A stretch of 64,000 nt of DNA, taken from the NCBI GenBank assembly GCA_964036045.1, contig OZ038380.1, forward strand, positions 167,593,872 through 167,657,871. Direction: 5' to 3'. How positions within the stretch are numbered: the stretch's first letter is position 1; each line of letters starts with the position of its first letter. Below the pieces are notes generated by a model. That model did not search any database, was not told the origin of the DNA, and saw nothing but the letters and a program-made list of their open reading frames with translations. A program made the translations under genes and the position numbers. Source of the stretch: Eutreptiella sp. 'Long Island Sound 2002' (lineage: Eukaryota > Euglenozoa > Euglenophyceae > Eutreptiales > Eutreptiaceae). This document shows, piece by piece, positions 48,590 through 57,839 of the stretch.

Positions 48590-49925
48590 GGGGGGGGTGG
48601 TATGCTCCGGTGTCCTAGGAGGTGGTGTGCGTGCTCGTATACCCAAAATTTGTATGTCTATGTTTCCCTCTGGCTCCCTAGCTACTGATTCCGACAGTTG
48701 TGAGTTCACTGTCCACGATGGACTTCTCATGCGACCCTGCCCTGCCAACCCATTGACAATATCATTTTCTGCTAACCCAGAATGTGAGGGGACATGGTGG
48801 ATCGTGACATGGGACCCGTAAACCTCTAGCAAAATAAGCATTGAAACATTCATCTCTGGTCGTGATGGAAAGTATATTCCAAAACCCCCAACCCATGAGC
48901 CATCCACTTGTGGTCTGTTTGAGGAACTGTCTATCCAAGTTGCTTCTCTCCCCTGCTATTATAATGTTTAGCAGCGACGGCACCTGATCTGCCGTGGAGT
49001 TTGCGTAATGCTCGAGGATGAACTTTTTGATGTTGCGGTGTTGGGGGGTCATAAATTTAGGGCATTCCAGGTGTAGGTGCCACAAAGTAGCGCACGGCAC
49101 ACTACTCCCCGCAACACTAACATGAGCATATTGGGGGTTCCTCCTGTAGTGGTGGCAATTGGCGTCCCTGAACGCGAAGCCTGGGCGAGCATACGGCGCA
49201 GCGCATGTGCTACCCTGCGATTCGGCTGTTTGGCGTGAATAAGCACCTTGGCCCATAGCGACTTGTGATTGGGTGCCATGAAATCTCAGGTGCTATTGAG
49301 GGGGTTGTCCAAGGTCGCAAATGTATATTGCTCCCTGTCAGACATCTCTGCACCCTCAGGACCTCTTCGGCCTTGACTCCATTGACCGGACAGGGACTGC
49401 AAAACCGGGCTAAATCCTAGGTGAACACTCATCCAGGGTATCCGGGATCCGCGAGAGTTCCCCTCGCGGCCCGTCGACCGAAAAAACTAGTTGGCAAATC
49501 TAGATCGGTCGGGGCCATGAGGCAACGGATACTGGGCTCGCATAAACCCCGTGTCACAGGCGCATGGTCATCACCACATAGTTCAGTGTGTTTTCCTTGC
49601 TGCACTCGGGTCGGTTGGGGGGGGGGTGGGGGGGATAGGTCTTCGTCCTGAGGAGGGTCACAGAGGACCATCTTTGTCGATAGACGACGAGGGAACCGCT
49701 AATAGAGCCAGTGTATGGCTAGTAGTAGAAAGTGACACCAAGGGCACTACATGCTACATGCTGCGTCCCTAGATCTTGCCGGATAGGGGTCGATGGTGTC
49801 TCCAATTGGACCCATCGTGGTCGAATCCAGTGAGCCGCCCTCTCTAGGGTGGTCATTAGATCCCCAGATCAGGCGCAACCTATTTTCGGCAGGAGCCATA
49901 AGCCCAATCATCGAACACACCGGTT
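48590..49925 (-). repeat. Block B', inverted copy of 17,906-19,480
   Basis: The order and sequence match block B on the opposite strand, with a 230-bp deletion in the RNase H region and a 130-bp difference in the G-rich tract at about 49,490-49,640. Confidence 0.8.
48600..49290 (-). pseudogene. LINE zinc/RNase H fragment, inverted copy
   Basis: On the minus strand: SLWAKVLIHAKQPNRRVAHA, LHLECPKF (end of a zinc motif), DGSW followed by GGFGIYFPS, then directly LILLEVYGSHVTIHHVPSHS and NDIVNGLAG. The central RNase H part with the Glu and second Asp is deleted. It is dead. Confidence 0.65.
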
Positions 49926-50044
49926 TCACGAACAAAACAATGCAACAAGACAATGGCATATTGCTCCGTACCATGAGAAGTAAACGGATGCGGCCACGCA
50001 AAAGCGGGCGTAAGGCACTGGGAAGCCTGAGCCCCCGAGCAGCA

Positions 50045-51274
50045 TTATCTATCCACGACAAGCCCCTTGGGGAGTCTAGCAGGGGCTCCACCGCCTGTAA
50101 CCGCGGGCATGAGAAGTCCAGCGGAGCTTGCCGCTGCCCGTCGGACCTTACTTGCCATGTCCTTCGGGCTGACCCTGACTGGTCTATGAGTCCTGTGGCT
50201 TCCCGTTGTACTGGGACGCCGACGACCGGCGAATTTGGTTGAGATTCCTCCGCTCCGACTGGTTTCGGCTTCGGACTCATCAAGATCGATGTACTGCACT
50301 CCTGAACCCCCTTCGTCGGTGGTACCGGAAGCACCGCCCGCGGGAGAAGGCCACTGACCTGCATCTGGCAGGGCTGGTCGATTTGCTGCGACGGAGTGCG
50401 GCTCGGAGGAGGTCTCGGGGGGCGCCGGAGGAACTGTGCTCGCTTGTGCGGAGCGCGGGCCCCCAGAATGTCCTTTTGGCGGAGGATGGTTCCCTTTTCG
50501 GAGCACCCTTCGGCGTTTCCAAATTGCGGTGATCGGGGTTCCAACAATGGTTGGCACAACCCTGGGCTTTGCCGATCCAGGGGGTTCCTCAACGTCTCCT
50601 GCCGTGTCGGCGCTGACAGTCCTCGTGGGCTTGCTGTCCCCTGGACGCTTGGAGGCTGAAGCTGGCGGAGGGATTTTGGGGGCGTCTTCGCAGAGGTCTC
50701 GAAGAGATTTTGGCCAGAGCAATGCCAGATATGTTTGTTTCCACCGCCAACCTCCATCACTTGGCCAAGGCAGTCGCGTGGAATCCAGGTACGCCCAGTC
50801 GTCCGGCGGAGTTGCGCAATAGTGGGCAGTTTTGAGACTTTCCCACCTTCCCCACCAGCATAGGAAGCGCCACGGCAGACCCATCGTGCGAAGGTAGCAC
50901 GCCCCCGCGCGTCTCCAGGCGTGCCAACGAACTTCCGGTCGCGCTATCCCTCTGAGGAGTCGCTCCATGCCTTCCTCCAAGTCCGATGCGGAGCCGAGCA
51001 GAAGGCCGTGTCCCGGTCGAACTCGCCGTAGCCAGCGCGCCCATACCGCCGCGTACGGTCCCAGCTGCCTGGAGACCCATCTCTCTCCCCGCTTGAGGCC
51101 CCAGAACGAGAAGTGGGACTTCCCAACCCCCGACCGTCTGGTCGATGAAACGCGTGACCATTTTGCTGCTTTGTCGGCAACATCCGTCACCACCACCACC
51201 AAGGAACGGGGGGTGGTGCGGGTGGTGCATGGTAGGGGACATCCACGGTCCCGATAGACGTTTATATAACACAC
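50045..51274 (-). CDS. Tyrosine recombinase with long disordered tail
   Basis: This 409-codon frame has a recombinase core at residues 60-170. WHAWRRAGACYLRT supplies the HxxR pair, and WWGRWESLKTAHY supplies the third basic-region residue and the likely nucleophile Tyr. These match WHAWRRAGARAMWT and WGRWARDSTARWY in the paralogue at 54.1-54.6 kb. The first Arg box (LRxGE) is not visible, and the upstream region is instead the terminal repeat (SLVVVVTD), so the gene is probably truncated at its 5' end. The tail of about 220 residues is Pro/Ser/Arg-rich with VQYIDLDESEAE, which resembles a SUMO-interacting motif. Tyrosine recombinases integrate circular copies of DIRS/Ngaro-like elements. Confidence 0.6.
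   Translation of the reverse strand: MCYINVYRDRGCPLPCTTRTTPRSLVVVVTDVADKAAKWSRVSSTRRSGVGKSHFSFWGLKRGERWVSRQLGPYAAVWARWLRRVRPGHGLLLGSASDLEEGMERLLRGIARPEVRWHAWRRAGACYLRTMGLPWRFLCWWGRWESLKTAHYCATPPDDWAYLDSTRLPWPSDGGWRWKQTYLALLWPKSLRDLCEDAPKIPPPASASKRPGDSKPTRTVSADTAGDVEEPPGSAKPRVVPTIVGTPITAIWKRRRVLRKGNHPPPKGHSGGPRSAQASTVPPAPPETSSEPHSVAANRPALPDAGQWPSPAGGASGTTDEGGSGVQYIDLDESEAETSRSGGISTKFAGRRRPSTTGSHRTHRPVRVSPKDMASKVRRAAASSAGLLMPAVTGGGAPARLPKGLVVDR
51152..51207. repeat. Direct terminal-type rep, first copy
   Basis: The sequence from GCGTGACCATTTTGCTGC to CACCACCACCAAGGAAC recurs at 51,765-51,823 with a few changes. Split direct repeats of this kind are expected in Ngaro/PAT-type tyrosine-recombinase retroelements. 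Confidence 0.6.
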
Positions 51275-51511
51275 ATATACGTTGGTCCATCGCCTGTGCG
51301 ACGGTCGCTCCTGTACCGGTGCCTACGGTGGGCGGTGGTTCTCCCGTGAAGCGTGTCACGGCCCTATCGGGGCCGCTCGCTGGCGAGTTGCTCTGTGCCC
51401 CTGCGCCACACTTCGCCCCGCGGCCCTTGCGTCCCTTGGCCACGCCTTGCGCGCTCACCCACGCACTTCCAGCACGCGCCCGGTGGTTTAGGGAGGGGGG
51501 GAGGGCGACGG

Positions 51512-51696
51512 CACACCACAAAACAAACAAACACTAGGCGAGTGTTCACAAGGTGCCCTCCTCCCACCCCCTTGCCCAATTTAAACTCAAGTTTACTGCA
51601 TAAAATTTAGTTGAAATTGTTTTTCCCCCCATGGGCTTGGCACTTGCTGCTTCGCCCCACCAAACCCCATGCACCTCCTTCCACCTCCCCTCACTG
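51512..51696. repeat. 184-bp element segment, inverted relative to 42,583-42,766
   Basis: It lies between the two direct repeats. It contains the palindrome-like pair TTTAAACTCAAGTTTACTGC and a C-run. Its inverted copy at 42.6-42.8 kb ends where the truncated LINE begins. Confidence 0.75.
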
Positions 51697-51764
51697 CCAT
51701 CCATGCAGCAGACGAGACAACAGTGCACAGTCGTGGACATTGCTGAACCCAAAAACGTAGTGTC

Positions 51765-51823
51765 GCGTGACCATTTTGCTGCCGTGTCGGCGACACCATC
51801 CGTCACCACCACCACCAAGGAAC
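51765..51823. repeat. Direct terminal-type repeat, second copy
   Basis: This is the second copy of the 51,152 repeat, 608 bp downstream on the plus strand. Confidence 0.6.
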
Positions 51824-51850
51824 ACAAAAAAATACTCAAAATCACCCTTC

Positions 51851-52507
51851 TTACCGAGGTTGGCCCACATCTCCATTTGCGCTTGCCGCCTCTCCGGGCC
51901 CATCCCCCTCTTGCTGCACTTCCCGCATCACCGCGGCCACCGCCCGCACCATAGCCGGCGAACCGGCGGCCCAAAGCCTTTGCGTCCCCGGCGGCAGTCG
52001 TGGCCCGTGTTTCAGCTTTTCCACCGTTACGGAGACTCGTACGCCGTGTGTCGCCCCGGTCCACTCTAGGATGAAGACAGCTCGTTCCATGGAGTGCGTT
52101 CCCTGTGGCTTTCCTTCGACCTTGCGTTGCGACTCGCGCTGCCATGTTGCCTCGACACGTCTGCATAATCGCATCACGACCGGAAAGCGCTTGCTTTTCG
52201 CCAGCTCTGGTGTGACCGTCCACGTTCGATATGACACGCTCGCCACCTCGCATATTTCTTCAAACCTGTGAGCCGCCACCAGTCTATCGTCTCTTCGCCC
52301 CCGCTTTGCCTCCACCTGCGCCGCATCGCGCTGTGCGCCGCCGGCTCGTGGCATGTGTAGTGCACGTGGTGCCGCAAAACAAATTCTGCCACGAGCAGTG
52401 CACAACACTCCCCTCAACAGCCCAAGCACTTGCTGCCGGGCCCACGCACGACGCTCACGCACACCCACCGCAGGCTCACAACAGGTGCGCAGACTCACGG
52501 CCCGCAA
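51851..52507 (-). CDS. Hypothetical ORF downstream of the RT-RNase H gene
   Basis: The frame of 218 codons lies in the same direction as, and immediately after, the reverse-transcriptase gene (stop and start are adjacent at 52,507/52,508). The middle part (RFEEICEVASVSYRTWTVTP, RRVEATWQRESQRKVEGK, RAVFILEWTGA) looks coding; the first 70 residues are less convincing. It is not a recombinase or methyltransferase by motif. It could be the gag-like or accessory ORF of an adjoining element copy. Confidence 0.35.
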   Translation of the reverse strand: MRAVSLRTCCEPAVGVRERRAWARQQVLGLLRGVLCTARGRICFAAPRALHMPRAGGAQRDAAQVEAKRGRRDDRLVAAHRFEEICEVASVSYRTWTVTPELAKSKRFPVVMRLCRRVEATWQRESQRKVEGKPQGTHSMERAVFILEWTGATHGVRVSVTVEKLKHGPRLPPGTQRLWAAGSPAMVRAVAAVMREVQQEGDGPGEAASANGDVGQPR

Positions 52508-53880
52508 TCAGAACCGCAAGACGCCCCAACATTCTGTCTGAGCGCAAACAGGCAACAAATCTGCCATTTGGTCGAAGGCAGACCCCAGTGCCATGCTCTT
52601 GTCACCAAAAAAATTGCCGCGGACCCGAGACAGGTAGTCCGCCGGCATGATTGCCCCGGGTACATACGAAAGGTGTACCGAAGTCCCCCCCTTTGCCAGA
52701 GCATACATTCCTTTTCGGACACACCGACGCTGCTCCCGCAACCCAATTCCCACTTTCCCCGTTCTCAGTCCCCAGAGCACCCCTTGGTTGTCCAGATGCA
52801 GCGTAGCCCACGGGAGTTTTCGTCCCACCACCGATTTTACGGCCGCCGCCGCCCCTTGAAATTCCAGCACTTGCTGGTTCTGCAGCGGCACACGCAGGGA
52901 GTGGTGTGCTCCCGCCGATGAGCACATACCCAGCCTTCCACTATTTCCGTCCCGCGCCGCGTCTGAGTACACCTGCGGGCACAGCCCCTTTGGGGGCGGG
53001 GGGGGTGACGTAGGCGGCCACCAGCCCCTTCCCGCAAACCACAACGCACCCGACAGCGACCGCAGAAGGTTTGTGGGCGGGCGCGGCATCCATTTTGCGC
53101 CCCACTGCACGTGCGCAATGGGCCCCGCCAGAAATAGGTTCGACCAATGCGACGGTCTGCAGGCCCAGATCAACTTCCCCACCACCCGTTGTACGGACTT
53201 TCGCGTAACCGGCCTGGATGCCATCAGCACGTACCTACTCAGGGCATCTTCCAACGTGTGCCTGGTGTTCAGAATGACCCCCCGCCCAAAGTCGACATGC
53301 TTGCCCAAAAAGACTAGCTCCCTCTCCGGCCGACTGGACGACTTGTCACTGATGAGGAAGCCAGCGTTTGCCAGAACTTCCTTGAACGCTGCCAGCTTTG
53401 TGGCTACGGCAGCCTCGGAGTCGCCGAACACCAGAAAATCATCCAGGTAGTGCATGAGCCGCAGCACCGCCCCTGCCACCTCCAGCCCCACCTTCCCCGT
53501 CAACCGTGCCAGCAGTCGCTGACACAGTAGTGGACTGTAACTCGAACCAAACGGCAGCGTCTTAAAAGCCCACATGCACTCCTCCCCCCCCACACGAAAC
53601 AGGTGGCTCTTCCCCTCAGGCAGCAGTATGGACCAGTAACAATTTGTGACGTCAATGTTGGCCCCCCGGCCACGCAGCCCTTGCGAAAAAGCCTCCGCTA
53701 AAGACTCCACTTGAGGCAGGCTGACACGCGGCACCTTGTACCCGCCCTCCCACTGCCTCTGGTTGGCGCGCACCCCGTGCAGGATAAGCCGCGCCTTGGT
53801 CTCATTCTTGGGGATGGTGAAGGCAGCCGCCGTAGGCGACCACGGAATGCCCAGGCTGGCGGCGGTCGAGCGGCGGTTCC
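52508..53880 (-). CDS. DIRS/Ngaro-type reverse transcriptase and RNase H
   Basis: Read on the minus strand from about 53,880. RT motifs are FTIPKNETKARLI, GANIDVTNCYWSI, AFKTLPFGSSYSP and HYLDDFLVFG (LDD codons at about 53,437-53,450). RNase H follows, with YSDAARDGN, EFQGAAAAVKS, LHLDNQGVLWGL and YVPGAIMPADYLSR, the four acidic residues in order. YLDD plus this RNase H type is characteristic of tyrosine-recombinase retroelements. The frame is open upstream to 54,028, but that part is antisense to the recombinase on the other strand, so the true N-terminus was lost at the 53,880 junction. No internal stop is present. Confidence 0.8.
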
Positions 53881-53883
53881 CAC

Positions 53884-54602
53884 GTGATGACAAGGAGCGG
53901 GTCCTGGAGCAGACCATATTGGAGTGCGCCCGATTGGGGAAGTCGGAGAGCACAATCAAGGGGATCATCAGCGCGGCCATTATGGCAACAGAAGTGCGGC
54001 TGGTTGACGCGTGCATCCCAGCCACCATCTAGAGATCCGTCAAGGCGGCGAAGAAGACAAGGAACACGGCAAAAGAGCGTATCTGGGGATCCCCGATCAT
54101 GCTGCTACACATGGCGGCAAGGACCAGCAGCCTGGAGGACTGGGCAGTGGTCGGGCTGGCCATCGTCTCGTTCCAGCTGTTCCTGCGCGTCGGAGAGGCA
54201 GTCACCCTACAACCTTGGGCGGTCGTGGATGACGCGGTGCGGTTCTTCGACTCTAAGACGAGGCAAGACTGGCAACAGAGGTCCCTCACAGCGCCCACAA
54301 GGGAGTGGCTGCAGTGGCTCCAGCGACACTTCCCAGAGCCGGCGGCGGAAGGAAGACGACCGTGGACGACACAGCAGCTGGAAAAGGGCATGCAACGCCT
54401 CCTCGTCGGATCCCCGTTGGAGGGTGCCCGCTGGCACGCGTGGCGCAGAGCCGGGGCTCGGGCTATGTGGACGGCTGGGGCCACAATTCGGCAGATCGCC
54501 GTGTGGGGCCGCTGGGCGCGTGACTCCACCGCGCGGTGGTACGCGCATCCGACCGAAACGCAGCCCATGCAAGCGGAGGATTTCTGGCCGCGGCCCCCCT
54601 GA
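53884..54602 (+). pseudogene. Second tyrosine recombinase, plus strand
   Basis: The text starts RDDKERVLEQTILECARLGK (core-binding region) and has an in-frame TAG at 54,030. It continues from 54,099 with LLHMAARTSSLEDWAVVGLA, FLRVGEAV (first Arg), WHAWRRAGARAMWT (HxxR), VWGRW and RWYAHP (Tyr). All catalytic landmarks are present after the stop codon. It is oriented away from the RT gene, and the two meet head to head at about 53,880. That is not a natural element order and points to a rearrangement. Confidence 0.65.
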
Positions 54603-55491
54603 GAGGGAGCTGGAGGCAGGTGGCGCAGCCACACGACGTCCCTACGACTCGAGCAGCTCTGGCCGTCTGGGATACGACAGCAGTGGAAGCGCAGAAAGGA
54701 GCATGTGGCCTTTGGGCCCTCAAGGACCATGCCCGGGGCCGACAGGCACGCTGGGAATTCGACGGCGGCCCAGGGCGGGGCGGGGAGCAAGCTGCGACCG
54801 AAGGGACAGCTCGCCAAGCACAGGCAGGCACCCGGCAACGGGGGCGGCAGTTCGACAGGGGCGCGACAAGTTCGGGACGGTGGGCAGCAAGTGCCGGCCT
54901 CCTCGACCGAGTCGGCTTCGTCCAACTGCCGACCCACAGAGGAAGCCCCCACCCCCTTGCGCCTGGTCCCTAAGTTCAAAAGAGTGCGCGCTGAGGAGGC
55001 CCGAGCACAGGGGGAGTTCAAGCGAGTACGGAGAGCCACCGGCAGCGTGTCCTACTCGTCTTACTCCTCCACCACTTAGTGGAGAGCTGTGGCTGTGCAT
55101 GGGCGGGTTTGGCGCTTTGTTGGCGGTGCTGGTGCGACTGGTTTCACGGGTGTGGTGGGTTGTGGTGGTATGCGCGTCGTGCGTGGCCTGCGTGTGTCGT
55201 GTCGGGGCGAGGGTAACGTCTGATGCTACCTTTGGGGCGGAGCGGCCCTCCAAGGCCAGGTTCCGAGAGACCATGTATCAGCTTTCGCCGTGTTTTGCTC
55301 AAAAGTGGGGTGTGGAACAGGGACGCGCGTACAAGGCGTTGGATGTGTTCAGGAGAGAGGTGTTCCAGTTGAGTGAGGATTTGAGGGACGACAAGCCACT
55401 GCTAACATGGATGCACCTGTGCGAGGCCATGGTCATGGAAGGGCTTAGGGAATTGCATGGACGGCATTTACCCCGCCGTACCGGAGGGTGA
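54603..55491 (+). CDS. Low-complexity region and gag-like ORF following the recombinase
   Basis: From 54,603 to 55,080 the plus strand is Gly/Ser/Arg/Pro-rich in all frames. One of them (54,705-55,079) ends in KRVRRATGSVSYSSYSS. A frame ending at 55,491 then reads FRETMYQLSPCFAQKWG, EQGRAYKALDVFRREVF and LTWMHLCEAMVMEGLREL, which is helical and coding-like. A start within 55,100-55,270 is likely. It may be the gag-like protein of the next element copy. The family is unknown. Confidence 0.35.
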
Positions 55492-55574
55492 GGTGACTCC
55501 TGAGATGGCACAAAAAGGGATAGGATCCGTGGGTGCGGTTCCGCTGCCGGAGTGGCTATGGCAGATATATGTCA

Positions 55575-55850
55575 GTCCGTCAGCTCGAACCCACCCTCAT
55601 CAGCTCGAACCCTGGTCAGCTCGAACCCACCACCTCCCTTTGCGCCGGTTAGCCCCGGTCTCTCGCTCTGTGGGTCTCTCTCCTACTCTCTCCCTTCCAT
55701 TCTCTCTTGCTCTCCCCTTCTCTTTCTCTCCTGTTGCACCTCTCTGTTCCTTTCCCACTGTGCTCTACCCTCTCTCTCTCTCTCTCTCGCCCTCTATTTC
55801 TCTCTCCCTCTCTCTCGCGCCCTCTCTCTCGCGCCCAAAAAAGGGGGGTT
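55575..55850. repeat. Simple repeats
   Basis: Three copies of CAGCTCGAACCC lie at about 55,577-55,630, followed by CT-rich microsatellite DNA to about 55,835. No gene is seen. Confidence 0.85.
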
Positions 55851-55877
55851 CGGGTTGCTCGGTGCATCTCTATCCCC

Positions 55878-55942
55878 CCCGGGGTTCGAACCATCCTCCA
55901 CGGGACAGAAGAGGTGTGGTGTATCCACTGGGCCACGACGAT
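55878..55942 (-). pseudogene. tRNA-like sequence
   Basis: On the minus strand GTGGCCCAGTGGATACACC (A box) and GGTTCGAACCCC (B box) have tRNA spacing. Stems are imperfect, and a C/G run replaces the acceptor. It is a likely tRNA-derived repeat head. Confidence 0.4.
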
Positions 55943-56003
55943 GGGTTATCTGCACCATGGCACCATGCGCTCCACTCTTCTTCTCCTTTTTTGTCACCCC
56001 CTG

Positions 56004-56645
56004 TCATGCGTATCTTCTTTCGCATGGGGGTGTGTTCAGCAGTGTGTAGAGGAACCGCACAGCGTCCCCGGGTACCAGGTCCGCCTGCCTGAAGAGCGTT
56101 CTTTGGAACAATCGCAAGAGGTCCGCTCGGCCTGCCAGCCACACATGCATGCAATCGCCAGTTCTGCTTACCGAGGAGGGCACTGCTCTGTGTCCTTCTG
56201 CCGTCGGACAGTGGAGGATCGCCTCCCACTGGAACGGGTGCCACTTGTCTGCACTTTTGGGTCGCCACTGGACCTGCATGTTCGCCAAAGCCTGGGTCTT
56301 CAGGGTCCAGTTGATCTGGACCATCACCGAGTAGAGCTCCTGATTGCTCATCTGCAGTGGTTCCCCATGGTTGTCCACAATCTCACAACGCATCCTGGTG
56401 CCATGTGGTTGGTCCAGTCGGAGCCAGATCTGCTGGTTGCGGGCCCAGGCCATTGTGGTCAGTTCTGCTTCAACTGCTTGCAGTCCTTCGTTCGCAATGG
56501 CGTCCAGCTGACTCAGTGCTTGCACCTTGAAACGCCGGCGTTCTTGTTGAGGCTTGACCTTCTTTGGGGTTCGCTGGATGTGTGTGTATGGGCCATACCG
56601 CTGCTGGCGAGATCCCTTCTCCTGCTGTGTCCTCCCAGACGGCAT
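56004..56645 (-). CDS. Hypothetical protein, 213 residues
   Basis: The frame starts at the ATG at 56,645 and has a basic N-terminus (TPKKVKPQQERRRFKVQ). A mixed domain follows, with WARNQQIWLRLDQPHGTRMR, EIVDNHGEPLQMSNQELY, VMVQINWTLKTQALANMQVQ, DKWHPFQWEAILHCPT and ADLLRLFQRTLFRQ. Codon-level quality is even across the frame and it has no repeat content, so it may be real. The family is unrecognised. The basic N-terminus suggests nucleic-acid binding. It may be an ORF1-type protein of an adjacent mobile element. Confidence 0.45.
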   Translation of the reverse strand: MPSGRTQQEKGSRQQRYGPYTHIQRTPKKVKPQQERRRFKVQALSQLDAIANEGLQAVEAELTTMAWARNQQIWLRLDQPHGTRMRCEIVDNHGEPLQMSNQELYSVMVQINWTLKTQALANMQVQWRPKSADKWHPFQWEAILHCPTAEGHRAVPSSVSRTGDCMHVWLAGRADLLRLFQRTLFRQADLVPGDAVRFLYTLLNTPPCERRYA

Positions 56646-57039
56646 AACGCCTGGGTGCCTTTCCGCGACAGGACGCGGCGTTCAGCTGCTTGGTGTTCTC
56701 CTTTGCGTGCTGCTGCTCACTGCGGCAGAACGCAGCCCATGTGTTGCAAGCTCTACTGCGACAAAACGCAGCTCATGTGTTGCAGACTCTGCGTCAGAAC
56801 ACAGGTGTTTCAGACATGCATTGCTGTGTTTGGTGCCTGTGGGATGTCTGTTCCATTGTGCAAGGGCTTCTGGCTCTGGCATTATTGACCCTGTCCTGGG
56901 TTCCTGCGTTTCCTGAGCCTTCGCTTCTTGCGCTGTCGCCTGGTGTCACTCACATCAGTGCTGAAGGACAGTGTGTCTGCTGCTGACAGTGCACTCGACA
57001 GCACTCCCTGGTGTGTGTGTCCTGGTCTCATTTCCTCAC
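56646..57039. other. Spacer with short imperfect repeats
   Basis: The words CAGCCCATGTGTTGCA and CAGCTCATGTGTTGCA repeat at about 56,727-56,800. No supported gene. Confidence 0.45.
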
Positions 57040-57792
57040 TTGGCCGTATGCTGCCTTGACAACATGTGCTGTTGGCTGATCATGTTGCCTAAAAGTACAT
57101 TCGTTGGTTGACTTTTGTGTCCTTTGATCAGGGCCACAAAGTACGGCAACACATGACAACACAGATGCTTTGGACTGAGAGGAACGGAGGACCACATTGG
57201 TGGGTGTGGTACCTGATTTGTAGAAAACCACCGGATGCCAGAAATGGCCCCTAAGGAGAGCAAATCCATTGGCCACAAGACTTGTGTGCAGGCCCCTCCT
57301 TCCCACAAACATCGCACAATCAAGAGGGCAAGAAAATCAACTATTCTACCGCTTGTGCATGATGTGACACAGGCTTGTTCATGTGATGTGCCTACCAATT
57401 GGCATGACCATGGGCAACGGCTTGGCTGCACCAGCATCGCGTTTAGATGGTTTTAGATGATCTCCAAATTTAATGTGAGGAGACTTAGCCATGTGGTTTG
57501 ACCAAGCACCCATAGTCTAGCCGGCAGCCAAGCAGGAAAGGTTGTAGGGACCGGATCCCTGATTTCATGGCCCGCTTGGGCGTCCTTGTCTATATGGCAG
57601 CCAAGTAAAGGCCGTTTGGCGCCGCAGTTGTCATAATGTTCTTCACAAAACCTAGACAGCCCCCAGAGTATTTGATTTGCAGGTGTTCTGCTTGTGCCAG
57701 TGTGTCCCAAGGCGAGGGCAGGGAACGGGGCCACTAGTACCAGCAAAACTAGTAGGACCAGGTGAACACAAGAAGAAGAACATATGTTTGTG
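57040..57792. repeat. Block C', direct copy of block C
   Basis: This matches 19,982-20,077 and 20,890-21,492. It ends at about 57,792 where the LINE begins; block C continues differently at 21,493. Confidence 0.75.
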
Positions 57793-57839
57793 CGCCATAT
57801 GTCTGTGCGAACCCCAGTGCCATCAGGACGATCCCGGAG

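Larger units (their letters stand above)
49926..51274 (-). mobile_element. Tyrosine-recombinase element, recombinase end
   Basis: The element side starts at ACGAAC (49,928), just after the inverted block-B flank with GAAAC. The minus strand carries the recombinase gene. GAAAC is also the last word before the other element end at 41,436, so the two ends may come from one insertion split by inversion. Confidence 0.5.

Noticed and set aside
52508-54028. The full 506-codon frame as the RT gene
   Set aside because: The first 50 codons are antisense to the plus-strand recombinase and have no RT character.
53884-55491. A single 535-codon gene on the plus strand
   Set aside because: Most of it is another frame of the recombinase gene; only the last part looks coding.
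55660-55835. Coding frames in the CT-rich stretch
   Set aside because: They are low-complexity SL/PS text produced by the microsatellite.
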